From Bacteroidales bacterium (GTDB lineage Bacteria > Bacteroidota > Bacteroidia > Bacteroidales > UBA7960), in the NCBI GenBank assembly GCA_007131125.1, contig SLRE01000030.1, positions 1 through 17,219 of the forward strand: a stretch of 17,219 nucleotides of DNA, given 5' to 3'. The stretch's first letter is position 1. Each line of letters opens with the position of its first letter. Of this stretch, positions 6,589 through 14,066 are shown in pieces. Under the pieces are notes generated by a model. The model was given only the letters and a program-made list of their open reading frames with translations, was not told the origin of the DNA and ran no database searches. The translations under genes and the position numbers were made by a program.

Positions 6589-8877
6589 TTATAAAATTTT
6601 CAGGCGTGCATATTTTAAAAGCAGTTGCTTCTTGCCAAAATTATTAAAAATAACGGTAGCTTTTGCATTGAGTCCTTTGCCTTCGAGGCTCACCACTTTG
6701 CCGGTGCCAAACCGCTGGTGCTGTACCTCGGTTTCCGGGGCAAGCTGTTCTGCGGTTAAAATCCCAAAGCCGTTATTGTCGGTGGGTCCTGTGCTAGCGG
6801 GAGCAGGTTTGCTTTCTTCCCTCGATGTGATTTTACGGTATTTTTTGCGGCTCTCTTCAAAACTCTCTTTAGGTACATGTTGTTTTTTCTGTGAACGCGG
6901 TCCGGCAAGGTAGTGCAAATATTCAGGGTCCAATTCATCGATGAATCGGCTGGGTTCGCAAAAATTAAAATTGCCGTACCTGAAACGGGTTTCCGCATAG
7001 CTGATGGTGGCCTGCTTCATGGCCCGGGTAAGGGCCACATAAAAGAGGCGTCTTTCTTCCTCCAGTTCGGTGCGGCTGTTTATGGATAACTGTGAGGGGA
7101 AAAGGTTTTCTTCTACCCCGGCAATGAAAACATAGGGAAACTCCAGTCCTTTGGCGGAGTGGATGGTCATCAGGGAAACCTTGTTTTTATCCTCGGGTTT
7201 GTCTTTGGTATCAAGGTCGGTGAGCAGGGCAATGTCCTGCATGAATTCATCCAGGGTGCGAAAGGCCGGCTCATCGGTTTCTTCATCGGTTTGGCTAACA
7301 AAATCTTTTAACCCGCTGAGCAGCTCCTCGATGTTGTCGCGGCGGTTGATGCTTTCGGGTGATTCATCTTCAAAGTAAAACTTCCGAATTCCGGTTTGAT
7401 TTACAATCTTTTCTCCCAACTCAAAGGCGTTCAGCTTATAGAGCTGGCCATAAAAACTTTTGATCATGGTAATGAATTCCTGCAGTTTTTTGGTGGTGCC
7501 TGCATTGAGCTGCACTTTGAATTTTGCAGGATCGTTGGCCACCTCCCACAGGGGTTTTCCCGTTTCACCTGAGGCGGCCTGCAGCTTGTTGAGGGTGGTT
7601 TGCCCTATGCCCCTGGCCGGAAAATTCACCACCCTTAAAAAGGCTTCTTCATCCATGGGGTTAATCACCAGCCTGAAATAAGCCACCAGGTCTTTTACTT
7701 CTTTCCTTTGGTAAAAGGACACACTTCCAAATACGCGGTAAGGAATGTTGAGCTTGCGCAGGGACTCCTCCAGCGCCCTTGACTGGGCATTGGTGCGGTA
7801 CAAAATGGCAAAGGCGTTGTTGGGTAGCTGCTGGTTCATGCGGGTTTCAAATATCCTGGAAGCAATCCAGGATGCCTCTTCTCCTTCGGTAGCCGTTTTG
7901 ATAACCTGGATTTTTTCTCCAGAATCGTTGCTGGTCCAGACTTTTTTAAATATCTGGTCTTTGTTGTGGGAAATCACGCTGTTGGCAGCGTTTACGATAT
8001 TCTGTGTGGACCGGTAGTTTTGCTCCAGTTTAAAAAGCTGGTAATCGGGATAATCCTTTTTGAAGTTCAGGATATTGGCAATATTTGCTCCCCGGAAGGC
8101 GTAGATGCTCTGGGCGTCATCGCCCACCACGCACAAATTTTCATTGTCGGCGGCGAGTTTTTTCACAATAAGGTACTGAGAAAAGTTTGTGTCCTGGTAC
8201 TCATCCACCAAAATGTAGCGGAAACGTTTCTGGTACTTGTACAACACATCCGGAAAATCGCGCAGCAACACATTGGTGTTAAAAAGCAGGTCGTCAAAAT
8301 CCATGGCAGAAGCTTTCCTGAGCTTTTGCTGGTAAAGGCTGTAGATCAGGCCCAGCTTTGGTTTACGCATTTGATTGTCCTGAGTTTGTATTTCAAAGTC
8401 CTCGTTGTAGTCCACGGCGGAGATAAGGTTATTCTTTGCATTGGATATCCTGCTCAGCACAAAACCCGGGGCGTAGGTTTTGTCGTCCAGGTTTTGTTCC
8501 TTTAAAATATTGCGAATAACGCGCTTTGAATCTTCGGTGTCGTAAATGGAATAATTAGGGGGATAGTTGATTTTTTCTGCTTCTGCCCTCAGTATTCTGG
8601 CAAAGATGCTGTGGAAAGTACCCATCCAAAGGCCTTTGGCCCTTGCAGGGTCTACCAGGCTGGCGATGCGTTCGCGCATTTCCCGGGCTGCTTTGTTGGT
8701 AAAGGTAAGAGCAAGAATATTGAAAGGAAGAACTTTCCGGCTCAGCAGGTAGGCAACCCGGTAAGTGAGTACACGGGTTTTGCCGCTTCCGGCACCGGCA
8801 ATTACCATTACCGGGCCCTCGGTGGCTTTTACTGCTTCCTGTTGGGGTTCGTTGAGTTCCTTTAAAAAATCGGGCAT
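6589..8877 (-). CDS. pcrA: ATP-dependent DNA helicase, UvrD/PcrA family (SF1A)
   Basis: A 3'-5' DNA helicase that in this family unwinds DNA during nucleotide-excision and mismatch repair and removes RecA or stalled RNA polymerase. Motifs in order: Q-motif (LNEPQQEAV, about 8-16), motif I AGAGSGKT (27-34), motif Ia LALTFTNKAA, motif II DEYQDT (225-230), motif III GDDAQSIYAFRGA (252-264), motif IV LEQNYRST, the VSLMTIHSAKGLEF motif V region and motif VI VALTRAM. The last 45 residues (HQRFGTGKVVSLEGKG to the end) are the small Tudor-like domain of PcrA/UvrD that contacts RNA polymerase. Length 762 is normal. It is divergent from the hydrolase gene. Whether pcrA or uvrD is the better symbol cannot be settled from sequence. 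Confidence 0.96.
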   Translation of the reverse strand: MPDFLKELNEPQQEAVKATEGPVMVIAGAGSGKTRVLTYRVAYLLSRKVLPFNILALTFTNKAAREMRERIASLVDPARAKGLWMGTFHSIFARILRAEAEKINYPPNYSIYDTEDSKRVIRNILKEQNLDDKTYAPGFVLSRISNAKNNLISAVDYNEDFEIQTQDNQMRKPKLGLIYSLYQQKLRKASAMDFDDLLFNTNVLLRDFPDVLYKYQKRFRYILVDEYQDTNFSQYLIVKKLAADNENLCVVGDDAQSIYAFRGANIANILNFKKDYPDYQLFKLEQNYRSTQNIVNAANSVISHNKDQIFKKVWTSNDSGEKIQVIKTATEGEEASWIASRIFETRMNQQLPNNAFAILYRTNAQSRALEESLRKLNIPYRVFGSVSFYQRKEVKDLVAYFRLVINPMDEEAFLRVVNFPARGIGQTTLNKLQAASGETGKPLWEVANDPAKFKVQLNAGTTKKLQEFITMIKSFYGQLYKLNAFELGEKIVNQTGIRKFYFEDESPESINRRDNIEELLSGLKDFVSQTDEETDEPAFRTLDEFMQDIALLTDLDTKDKPEDKNKVSLMTIHSAKGLEFPYVFIAGVEENLFPSQLSINSRTELEEERRLFYVALTRAMKQATISYAETRFRYGNFNFCEPSRFIDELDPEYLHYLAGPRSQKKQHVPKESFEESRKKYRKITSREESKPAPASTGPTDNNGFGILTAEQLAPETEVQHQRFGTGKVVSLEGKGLNAKATVIFNNFGKKQLLLKYARLKIL

Positions 8878-8900
8878 TGACTTGTTTTTATTTTGATTTG

Positions 8901-8908
8901 CAAAGATA
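8901..8908 (-). promoter_or_regulatory. pcrA: Promoter -7 element of pcrA
   Basis: Minus-strand TATCTTTG is an exact match to the Bacteroidota TAnnTTTG element. It lies 23 bp upstream of the helicase start codon, giving a very short leader. The -33 region is weak: the best candidate is a TTG about 24 bp further upstream, a longer spacing than usual. Confidence 0.45.
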
Positions 8909-8967
8909 GGAAAATTGACTGTGGCCTGTATGCAACCATTAAGGGGTTTTTCAACATTTTGCCTTCT

Positions 8968-9020
8968 TTTTCCGGGCCTTTTGCCGGTGGGAGAAGCAGG
9001 GCATTCCGGAAAATTTTTTT
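8968..9020 (+). terminator. Plus-strand intrinsic terminator-like hairpin upstream of the hydrolase gene
   Basis: A perfect 8-bp inverted repeat TTTTCCGG (8968-8975) and CCGGAAAA (9006-9013) encloses a 30-nt loop. It is followed at once by seven T (9014-9020). This looks like a rho-independent terminator acting on plus-strand RNA, yet no plus-strand gene lies upstream; that strand is antisense to pcrA there. It may stop stray antisense transcription before the hydrolase promoter. The loop is long, so its strength is uncertain. Confidence 0.4.
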
Positions 9021-9045
9021 GTGGAAAAAATACTTTATATATTTA
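9018..9045 (+). promoter_or_regulatory. Possible promoter of the hydrolase gene
   Basis: TTTG at 9018-9021 followed 16 bp later by TATATTTA (9038-9045), one mismatch to TAnnTTTG. It would give a leader of about 57 nt before the start at 9109. The spacer is shorter than the usual 19-21 bp and the final G is missing. It is the best candidate in this gap but not firm. Confidence 0.3.
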
Positions 9046-9108
9046 CCCGCTCAATTTTAAAATTTCAGACAACACAGTATATTATATTAAACCTAAACCA
9101 ACCGAATT

Positions 9109-10212
9109 ATGAAATTCCAAAAATTTTTCAGATTGCTGCCTTTATGCATGTTTGTTTTTGTGTTTCTTTTTAGCGGCAATTCATGGGCTCAGACCTCCAA
9201 TGATGAGCTGAAAAAGGGTCAGGAAGAATTGCTCAGGGAGCTTCGCGACCTTCGTTACCGTTTTGATGTGCTGGAAAAATCCATCGATGATGTATTGTGG
9301 TTTCACCGTGTAGGCGATGTGGCCCATGTGGACAAGCTTTTCATGGCCGGGCCTCCTCCAAGGGGAGCCGACAAAGCCACCACCCTGCATGAAACCAATC
9401 CCATCAAGTTCTGGACCTATGTGTTCATCCCCAAGGACATTGACCCCTCCAAAAAATATCCTTTGCTGGTTTTTCCTCACGGCGGGGTACATGGCGACTT
9501 TAATACCTATTATACCCATATCATAAGGGAGCTCATGGCCCAGCAATACATTGTGGTGGCTCCCGAATACAGGGGAAGCACCGGGTATGGCAAAGGGCTT
9601 CACCAACTCATCGACTACGGTGGACTGGAAAATGATGATGTGCACGAAAGTATGAAGTTGATGGTTGAAAATTACGATATTGTAGATCCCGACAGGGTGG
9701 GCCTCTTTGGCTGGAGCCACGGGGGTATGATTTCCCTGATGGTTGGATTTGACCATCCCGATGACTATCAGTGTATTTTTGCAGGTGTGCCTGTCAGCGA
9801 CCTCATTGCCCGTATGGGTTATAAGCGCCCGGCTTATGAAATGGACTGGTTCGCTGCAGATCATCACATCGGGCAGGCTGTTCATGAAAACATTGAAGAA
9901 TACCGCCGCCGCTCTCCAGTATACCATGCCCACAAACTGGAAATCCCTTTGCTGATACACACCAACACCATTGACGAAGATGTGCACGTTTTGGAAGTTC
10001 AAAACCTGATAAACACCCTCAAGGCCCAGAATAAACAATTCGAATACCAGGTATTTGAGGATATCCCTGGCGGGCATTCCTTTGACCGCATGGATCACCG
10101 CATGGGAAGGGATATACGGTTTAAGATATACAAGTTCCTGGAAAGGTACCTTGATCCTCCCAGAACATTCCGCAATGTTGGCGAAATGGAAAGGGCTGCT
10201 TACAGATTTTAA
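9109..10212 (+). CDS. Exported S9/prolyl-oligopeptidase-like alpha/beta hydrolase
   Basis: A 367-residue predicted exported serine hydrolase. A signal peptide covers about 1-27 (basic start, hydrophobic core, likely cleavage after NSWA). A charged helical, probably coiled-coil segment follows (about 31-65), and then an alpha/beta hydrolase domain. Family landmarks are the oxyanion HGG (124-126), the EYRGSTGYG segment (153-161) typical of S9 peptidases, and the nucleophile in GWSHGG (Ser203). The TIDEDVH segment holds the likely acid (Asp289), and GGHSF holds the catalytic His323. There is no beta-propeller before the catalytic domain, unlike classic DPP-IV or POP enzymes, so it may act as an esterase or on small peptides. 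The signal peptide implies a periplasmic location. It appears monocistronic, with hairpins following the stop. Substrate unknown. Confidence 0.88.
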   Translation: MKFQKFFRLLPLCMFVFVFLFSGNSWAQTSNDELKKGQEELLRELRDLRYRFDVLEKSIDDVLWFHRVGDVAHVDKLFMAGPPPRGADKATTLHETNPIKFWTYVFIPKDIDPSKKYPLLVFPHGGVHGDFNTYYTHIIRELMAQQYIVVAPEYRGSTGYGKGLHQLIDYGGLENDDVHESMKLMVENYDIVDPDRVGLFGWSHGGMISLMVGFDHPDDYQCIFAGVPVSDLIARMGYKRPAYEMDWFAADHHIGQAVHENIEEYRRRSPVYHAHKLEIPLLIHTNTIDEDVHVLEVQNLINTLKAQNKQFEYQVFEDIPGGHSFDRMDHRMGRDIRFKIYKFLERYLDPPRTFRNVGEMERAAYRF

Positions 10213-10219
10213 AAGTCAT

Positions 10220-10267
10220 TCCGGAAGGCACTGTATTTTTCCATGGGAGCTTCCGGTGCCTTCCGGA
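10220..10267 (+). terminator. Long hairpin after the hydrolase gene
   Basis: Perfect 12-bp inverted repeat TCCGGAAGGCAC (10220-10231) and GTGCCTTCCGGA (10256-10267) with a 24-nt loop, beginning 8 bp after the hydrolase stop codon. A further U-G pair can form at the base of the loop. There is no T-run after it, so it is more likely an mRNA 3' end stabiliser or a factor-dependent stop than a classical intrinsic terminator. Confidence 0.6.
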
Positions 10268-10321
10268 CCCAAACAAACCCCAATAGAAACTCCCCCTTTT
10301 TATCCAAGCCGGAAGTTGGTT

Positions 10322-10352
10322 TTTGCAGTTCCTTACCTCCGGAAACTGTAAA
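10322..10352 (+). repeat. Second hairpin downstream of the hydrolase gene
   Basis: An 11-bp stem with one bulged A and one G-U pair: TTTGCAGTTCC (10322-10332) pairs with GGAAACTGTAAA (10341-10352) around an 8-nt loop. It lies 110 bp after the hydrolase stop. No T-run follows directly. Its role is unknown; it may be a second 3' end structure. Confidence 0.45.
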
Positions 10353-10452
10353 CCTGATACTTCCATTTTAAGTTTACTCATTTTCCTTCAGAGGTTTGCC
10401 GCAAATGTGCATATTCTCTTGTATAATGTGGCTGAAATACAAAAAATATTTC

Positions 10453-10460
10453 TAACTTTG
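10453..10460 (+). promoter_or_regulatory. Upstream -7 element, possible distal promoter of the str-S10 operon
   Basis: TAACTTTG exactly fits the Bacteroidota TAnnTTTG element. It lies 236 bp upstream of rpsL and about 55 bp before the terminator-like hairpin at 10518-10547. The -33 region is weak (TGTG at 10427-10430, spacing 22). If active it would start a leader RNA that meets the hairpin. Confidence 0.35.
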
Positions 10461-10517
10461 TGCCCCTCAAAAACAGGAATGTAATCTTTCTGATCTACAG
10501 AGAAATTTCATTTTTTC

Positions 10518-10547
10518 ACCTTTCAAAAAAAGCAAAGGTTTTTTTTT
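10518..10547 (+). terminator. Terminator-like hairpin in the leader upstream of rpsL
   Basis: ACCTTT (10518-10523) and AAAGGT (10534-10539) form a 6-bp stem around a 10-nt loop, followed by eight T (10540-10547). An alternative pairing of the A-run (10525-10531) with the T-run (10540-10547) is possible, so two structures compete. It lies between the two promoter-like elements and could end a short transcript from the distal one. Confidence 0.45.
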
Positions 10548-10593
10548 GAGTGGGATAAAAGTGTGCCAGGGCCAAAATTATTTTGAAACCATA

Positions 10594-10623
10594 TTGGTTT
10601 TCAAAAAATAACTTTTACCTTTG
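10594..10623 (+). promoter_or_regulatory. rpsL: Main promoter of the str-S10 ribosomal operon
   Basis: TTG (10594-10596), a 19-bp spacer, then TACCTTTG (10616-10623). This fits the Bacteroidota housekeeping promoter (TTTG about -33, TAnnTTTG about -7) in both elements and spacing. It would give a leader of about 65-70 nt before the rpsL start. It is the strongest promoter match in the window, as expected for ribosomal genes. Confidence 0.7.
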
Positions 10624-10695
10624 CACTCCCAAAAAACAGAGAGGATAAGATTTAACTTAATAAAAACGAAGTTTTTACAAAATTAACATTACAAA

Positions 10696-11076
10696 ATGCC
10701 AACAATACAGCAATTGGTTCGTAAAGGCCGCCAAAAGGTGACATACAAGAGCAAGTCACCCGCTTTGGATTCCTGTCCCCAGCGTCGGGGTGTTTGTGTA
10801 AGGGTATATACCACTACCCCCAAAAAGCCTAATTCTGCCATGAGAAAAGTGGCCAGGGTAAGGCTGACCAATGGAAAAGAGGTGAATGCTTACATTCCCG
10901 GAGAAGGTCATAACCTTCAGGAGCACTCCATTGTGTTGATACGTGGTGGCAGGGTAAAGGATCTTCCCGGTGTGCGTTATCACATCGTTCGCGGTGCATT
11001 GGACACCAGCGGGGTTGAAGGGCGCAATCAGAGGCGGTCGAAGTATGGTACCAAAAGGCCCAAGGCAAAGAATTAA
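10696..11076 (+). CDS. rpsL: 30S ribosomal protein S12
   Basis: Component of the small-subunit decoding centre. The 126-residue protein contains the highly conserved CPQRRGVCVRVYTTTPKKPNSA region and the GRVKDLPGVRYH loop. Residues where streptomycin resistance commonly arises are of the sensitive type (Lys43, Lys88, Pro91). Asp89 in the KDLPG loop corresponds to the residue that RimO methylthiolates in E. coli. It is the first gene of the ribosomal operon, behind a good promoter, and 29 bp before rpsG. The start has no Shine-Dalgarno sequence, only A-rich bases (aacattacaaa), as is usual in this phylum. Confidence 0.99.
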   Translation: MPTIQQLVRKGRQKVTYKSKSPALDSCPQRRGVCVRVYTTTPKKPNSAMRKVARVRLTNGKEVNAYIPGEGHNLQEHSIVLIRGGRVKDLPGVRYHIVRGALDTSGVEGRNQRRSKYGTKRPKAKN

Positions 11077-11105
11077 TAAAGCAAGCATAAAATTTTTCAG
11101 ATAAC

Positions 11106-11573
11106 ATGAGAAAGTCAAAACCCAAGAAGCGAATATTGCTGCCCGATCCAAGGTTTAACGACATTTTGGTTACCCGTTTTGTAAATAACCTGATGCTGAA
11201 GGGCAAAAAGAATTTGGCTTTTAATATTTTTTACGAAGCCATAGATATTGTTTCCGAAAAGACCAAGGAGGATGGCCTGGAAGTTTTCAAAAAAGCTCTG
11301 GCCAATGTTACTCCTGCTGTTGAGGTACGCAGCCGTCGTATTGGAGGAGCCACCTTTCAGATTCCTTCTGAAATTCGCCCCGACCGCAAGATGTCCATCG
11401 GTATTAAGCACATGATCAATTTTTCCCGCAAACGCAATGAAAAGGGTATGGCAGCCAAACTTGCCGGGGAGATCGTTGCAGCCAGCAAAGAAGAAGGCGG
11501 TGCTTACAAGAGAAAAGAGGACACCCACCGCATGGCTGATGCCAACAAAGCTTTCTCTCACTTTAGATTTTAG
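11106..11573 (+). CDS. rpsG: 30S ribosomal protein S7
   Basis: Primary 16S rRNA binding protein that nucleates assembly of the 30S head and lines the E site. The 155 residues align along the whole family: start MRKSKPKKR, LPDPRFNDILVTRFVNNLM, the ALANVTPAVEVRSRRIGGATFQIP core that includes the beta-hairpin, and the C-terminal helix ending with HRMADANKAFSHFRF. Length matches the short form found in most bacteria, without the C-terminal extension of E. coli K-12. Second gene of the operon, 21 bp before fusA. Confidence 0.99.
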   Translation: MRKSKPKKRILLPDPRFNDILVTRFVNNLMLKGKKNLAFNIFYEAIDIVSEKTKEDGLEVFKKALANVTPAVEVRSRRIGGATFQIPSEIRPDRKMSIGIKHMINFSRKRNEKGMAAKLAGEIVAASKEEGGAYKRKEDTHRMADANKAFSHFRF

Positions 11574-11594
11574 GAAAAGTTTTTTTAATAATTA

Positions 11595-13694
11595 ATGGCC
11601 AGAGATTTACAATATACACGCAACATAGGCATTATGGCGCACATCGACGCCGGTAAGACTACTACTACCGAGCGTATTTTGTTTTATACCGGTGTGACCC
11701 ATCGCCTTGGCGAAGTACATGATGGTGCCGCTACCATGGACTGGATGGTTCAGGAGCAGGAGCGCGGCATTACCATCACTTCGGCTGCTACCACTACATT
11801 CTGGCCTTTCCGTGACAAACAATATAAGGTTAACATTATTGATACCCCCGGGCACGTCGACTTTACCGTTGAGGTAGAGCGCAGCCTCAGGGTGCTTGAC
11901 GGGGCCATAGCCCTGTTTTGTGCCGTGGGTGGGGTAGAGCCCCAGTCTGAAACGGTTTGGCGTCAGGCCGATAAATATAAAGTTCCCCGTATCAGTTTCA
12001 TTAATAAAATGGACAGGGCAGGAGCGGACTTTTTCGCGGTACTTAACCAGATCACCAAACGTCTGGGCATGAATGCCGTTCCACTGCAAATTCCTATTGG
12101 CAGCGAGGAAAACTTTAAGGGAATCATCGACCTGATCAACAACAAAGCCTATGAGTGGGAAGAACAGTCTTTAGGCTCTGTTTTTGTTGAAGTTCCCATT
12201 CCTGAAGATATGCTTGATATGGTTCAGGAATACCGCACAAAACTTATTGAGGGATGTGCCGAAGAAAGTGAGGAACTTCTTGAAAAATTCATTGAAGATC
12301 CTGATAGCATTTCGGAAGATGAAATGCTTGACATCATCCGCAAAGCCACCATCGACCTGAGAATTACTCCGGTATTATGTGGCTCCGCCTTTAAAAACAA
12401 GGGAATTCAAACCCTTTTGGATGCGGTGATTAAATTCCTTCCTGCCCCTATTGATGTAGAAGCCATTTCAGGGGTTAACCCGAAAACAGAAAAAGCTGAA
12501 ATACGTGAAGCCAAAGCCAATGCACCTTTTGCAGCACTGGCTTTTAAAATAGCCACCGATCCATACATGGGTCGGCTTTGTTTTTTCAGGGTTTACAGCG
12601 GTACTCTCAAATCAGGATCCTATATATGGAATGCTTCCACCAGAAAGAAAGAACGCATTTCCAGGATAGTACAGATGCATGCCAACAAACAAAACCCCAT
12701 CGAACAAATAGAGGCCGGGGATATTGGAGCAGCTGTTGGTTTTAAAAGCATCCATACCGGCGATACCCTTTGCGACGAAAAACATCCCATCATACTTGAG
12801 TCCATGACCTTTCCGGAACCTGTGATAAGTGTGGCCATTGAGCCAAAAACACAGGCCGATGTGGACAAACTTACCCTGGCATTGACCAAGCTTGCAGAAG
12901 AAGATCCCACCTTTTTGGTAAAAACCGATCCGGACAGCGGACAAACCATTATCAGTGGTATGGGAGAGCTTCATCTGGAGATTCTTATGGATCGTCTGGT
13001 CAGGGAGTTTAAGGTAGAGTGCAACCAGGGAGCACCCCAGGTAGCCTACAAAGAAGCCTTAACTACCACCATCAAACATCGCGAGGTTTATAAAAAGCAA
13101 ACCGGAGGAAAAGGTAAGTTTGCCGATATTGAATTTGAGATTGGACCTGCCGATGAAGGGGTTACCGGACTTCAATTTGTAAATGAAGTAAAAGGAGGAA
13201 ACATTCCTAAGGAATTTATTCCTTCAATTGAAAAGGGGTTTAAGCAAGCGATGCAAAATGGAGTAATGGCAGGATTTCCCCTGGAAAACCTGAAAGTAAA
13301 GTTGCTGGATGGATCTTACCATTCGGTTGACTCCGATGCCCTTGCTTTTGAGCTGGCAGCCAAAATTGCTTTCCGTAATGCCTGCAAAAAAAGCAATTCT
13401 GTTATGCTGGAGCCTTTCATGAAACTGGAGGTATTGACCCCGGAGGAGTATGTAGGAGATGTGGTAGGCGATTTGAACCGCAGAAGGGGCCAGCTGGCCG
13501 GCATTTCCAGCAGGGCAAACCTTCAGGTTATCCAGGCCAATGTGCCGTTGGCCGAAATGTTCGGGTATGTGACCAATCTGCGTACCCTAACCAGTGGGCG
13601 GGCAACTTCCACCATGGAGTTTTCTCATTATGAGCAAACCCCAAAAGAAATTGCAGATGAGATTATTTTTAAATTATTTGGTGTTAAAGCATAA
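11595..13694 (+). CDS. fusA: Translation elongation factor G
   Basis: GTPase that drives ribosomal translocation and, with RRF, ribosome recycling. The G domain shows the P-loop AHIDAGKT (15-22), switch I RGIT (57-60), switch II DTPGH (83-87), NKMD (137-140) and the GSAFKNKG G5 region. Domains II-V follow to residue 699, including the domain IV segment TGGKGKFADIEFEIGPA. Full length and uninterrupted. It lies between rpsG and rpsJ with gaps of 21 and 25 bp; tuf, which follows fusA in E. coli, is absent here. Bacteroidota can carry more than one EF-G; this copy, set in the ribosomal operon, should be the main translational one. Confidence 0.98.
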   Translation: MARDLQYTRNIGIMAHIDAGKTTTTERILFYTGVTHRLGEVHDGAATMDWMVQEQERGITITSAATTTFWPFRDKQYKVNIIDTPGHVDFTVEVERSLRVLDGAIALFCAVGGVEPQSETVWRQADKYKVPRISFINKMDRAGADFFAVLNQITKRLGMNAVPLQIPIGSEENFKGIIDLINNKAYEWEEQSLGSVFVEVPIPEDMLDMVQEYRTKLIEGCAEESEELLEKFIEDPDSISEDEMLDIIRKATIDLRITPVLCGSAFKNKGIQTLLDAVIKFLPAPIDVEAISGVNPKTEKAEIREAKANAPFAALAFKIATDPYMGRLCFFRVYSGTLKSGSYIWNASTRKKERISRIVQMHANKQNPIEQIEAGDIGAAVGFKSIHTGDTLCDEKHPIILESMTFPEPVISVAIEPKTQADVDKLTLALTKLAEEDPTFLVKTDPDSGQTIISGMGELHLEILMDRLVREFKVECNQGAPQVAYKEALTTTIKHREVYKKQTGGKGKFADIEFEIGPADEGVTGLQFVNEVKGGNIPKEFIPSIEKGFKQAMQNGVMAGFPLENLKVKLLDGSYHSVDSDALAFELAAKIAFRNACKKSNSVMLEPFMKLEVLTPEEYVGDVVGDLNRRRGQLAGISSRANLQVIQANVPLAEMFGYVTNLRTLTSGRATSTMEFSHYEQTPKEIADEIIFKLFGVKA

Positions 13695-13719
13695 TCGTTT
13701 AATTAAAAAGAATTAAACC

Positions 13720-14025
13720 GTGAGTCAAAGAATTCGAATCAAATTAAAATCTTACGATTACAATCTGGTGGATAAGTCTGCCGAAAAAATCGTTAAAACC
13801 GTAAAGTTAACCGGAGCTGTAGTAAACGGACCCATTCCGCTCCCGACCAATAAAAAGATCTTTACCGTTTTGCGGTCCCCTTTTGTTAACAAAAAGGCAA
13901 GAGAACAATTTCAGCTGAGCTCATACAAGCGACTGCTTGATATATACTCTACTTCATCCAAAACCGTGGATGCACTCATGAAGCTTGAGTTGCCCAGCGG
14001 GGTTGAGGTAGAAATAAAAGTTTAA
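13720..14025 (+). CDS. rpsJ: 30S ribosomal protein S10 (NusE)
   Basis: Small-subunit protein of the 30S head, and as NusE also a partner of NusB and NusG in transcription antitermination and coupling. The 101-residue sequence is typical: RIRIKLKSYDYNLVDKSA at the start, the conserved GPIPLPTNKKIFTVLRSPFVNKKAREQF loop region, and ending LPSGVEVEIKV. The start codon is GTG. No in-frame ATG lies upstream before the fusA stop, and the resulting N-terminus fits the family, so GTG is secure. It directly follows fusA and joins the str and S10 gene groups into one run. Confidence 0.98.
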   Translation: MSQRIRIKLKSYDYNLVDKSAEKIVKTVKLTGAVVNGPIPLPTNKKIFTVLRSPFVNKKAREQFQLSSYKRLLDIYSTSSKTVDALMKLELPSGVEVEIKV

Positions 14026-14066
14026 GAATCATAATCATTATTGCGTAAAGCTAAAATCGACTTGAA

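Larger units (their letters stand above)
10213..10695. other. 483-bp non-coding region before the ribosomal operon
   Basis: No credible coding sequence. In order it holds a 12-bp hairpin (10220-10267), a second hairpin (10322-10352), a TAACTTTG -7 match (10453-10460), a terminator-like hairpin with eight T (10518-10547) and a full promoter match (10594-10623) for rpsL. The hairpins belong to the end of the hydrolase transcript; the last three elements look like the control region of the ribosomal operon. Confidence 0.7.

Noticed and set aside
8915..9112. Small 65-codon plus-strand frame ending at the hydrolase start
   Set aside because: Starts with TTG, runs through the pcrA promoter region, the terminator-like hairpin and the hydrolase leader; composition looks non-coding.
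9181..10098. 305-codon minus-strand open frame opposite the hydrolase
   Set aside because: The plus strand has a signal peptide and a full catalytic triad; the antisense product shows no family features.
10822..10974. Streptomycin-resistance changes in S12
   Set aside because: Lys43, Lys88 and Pro91 are all of the sensitive type.
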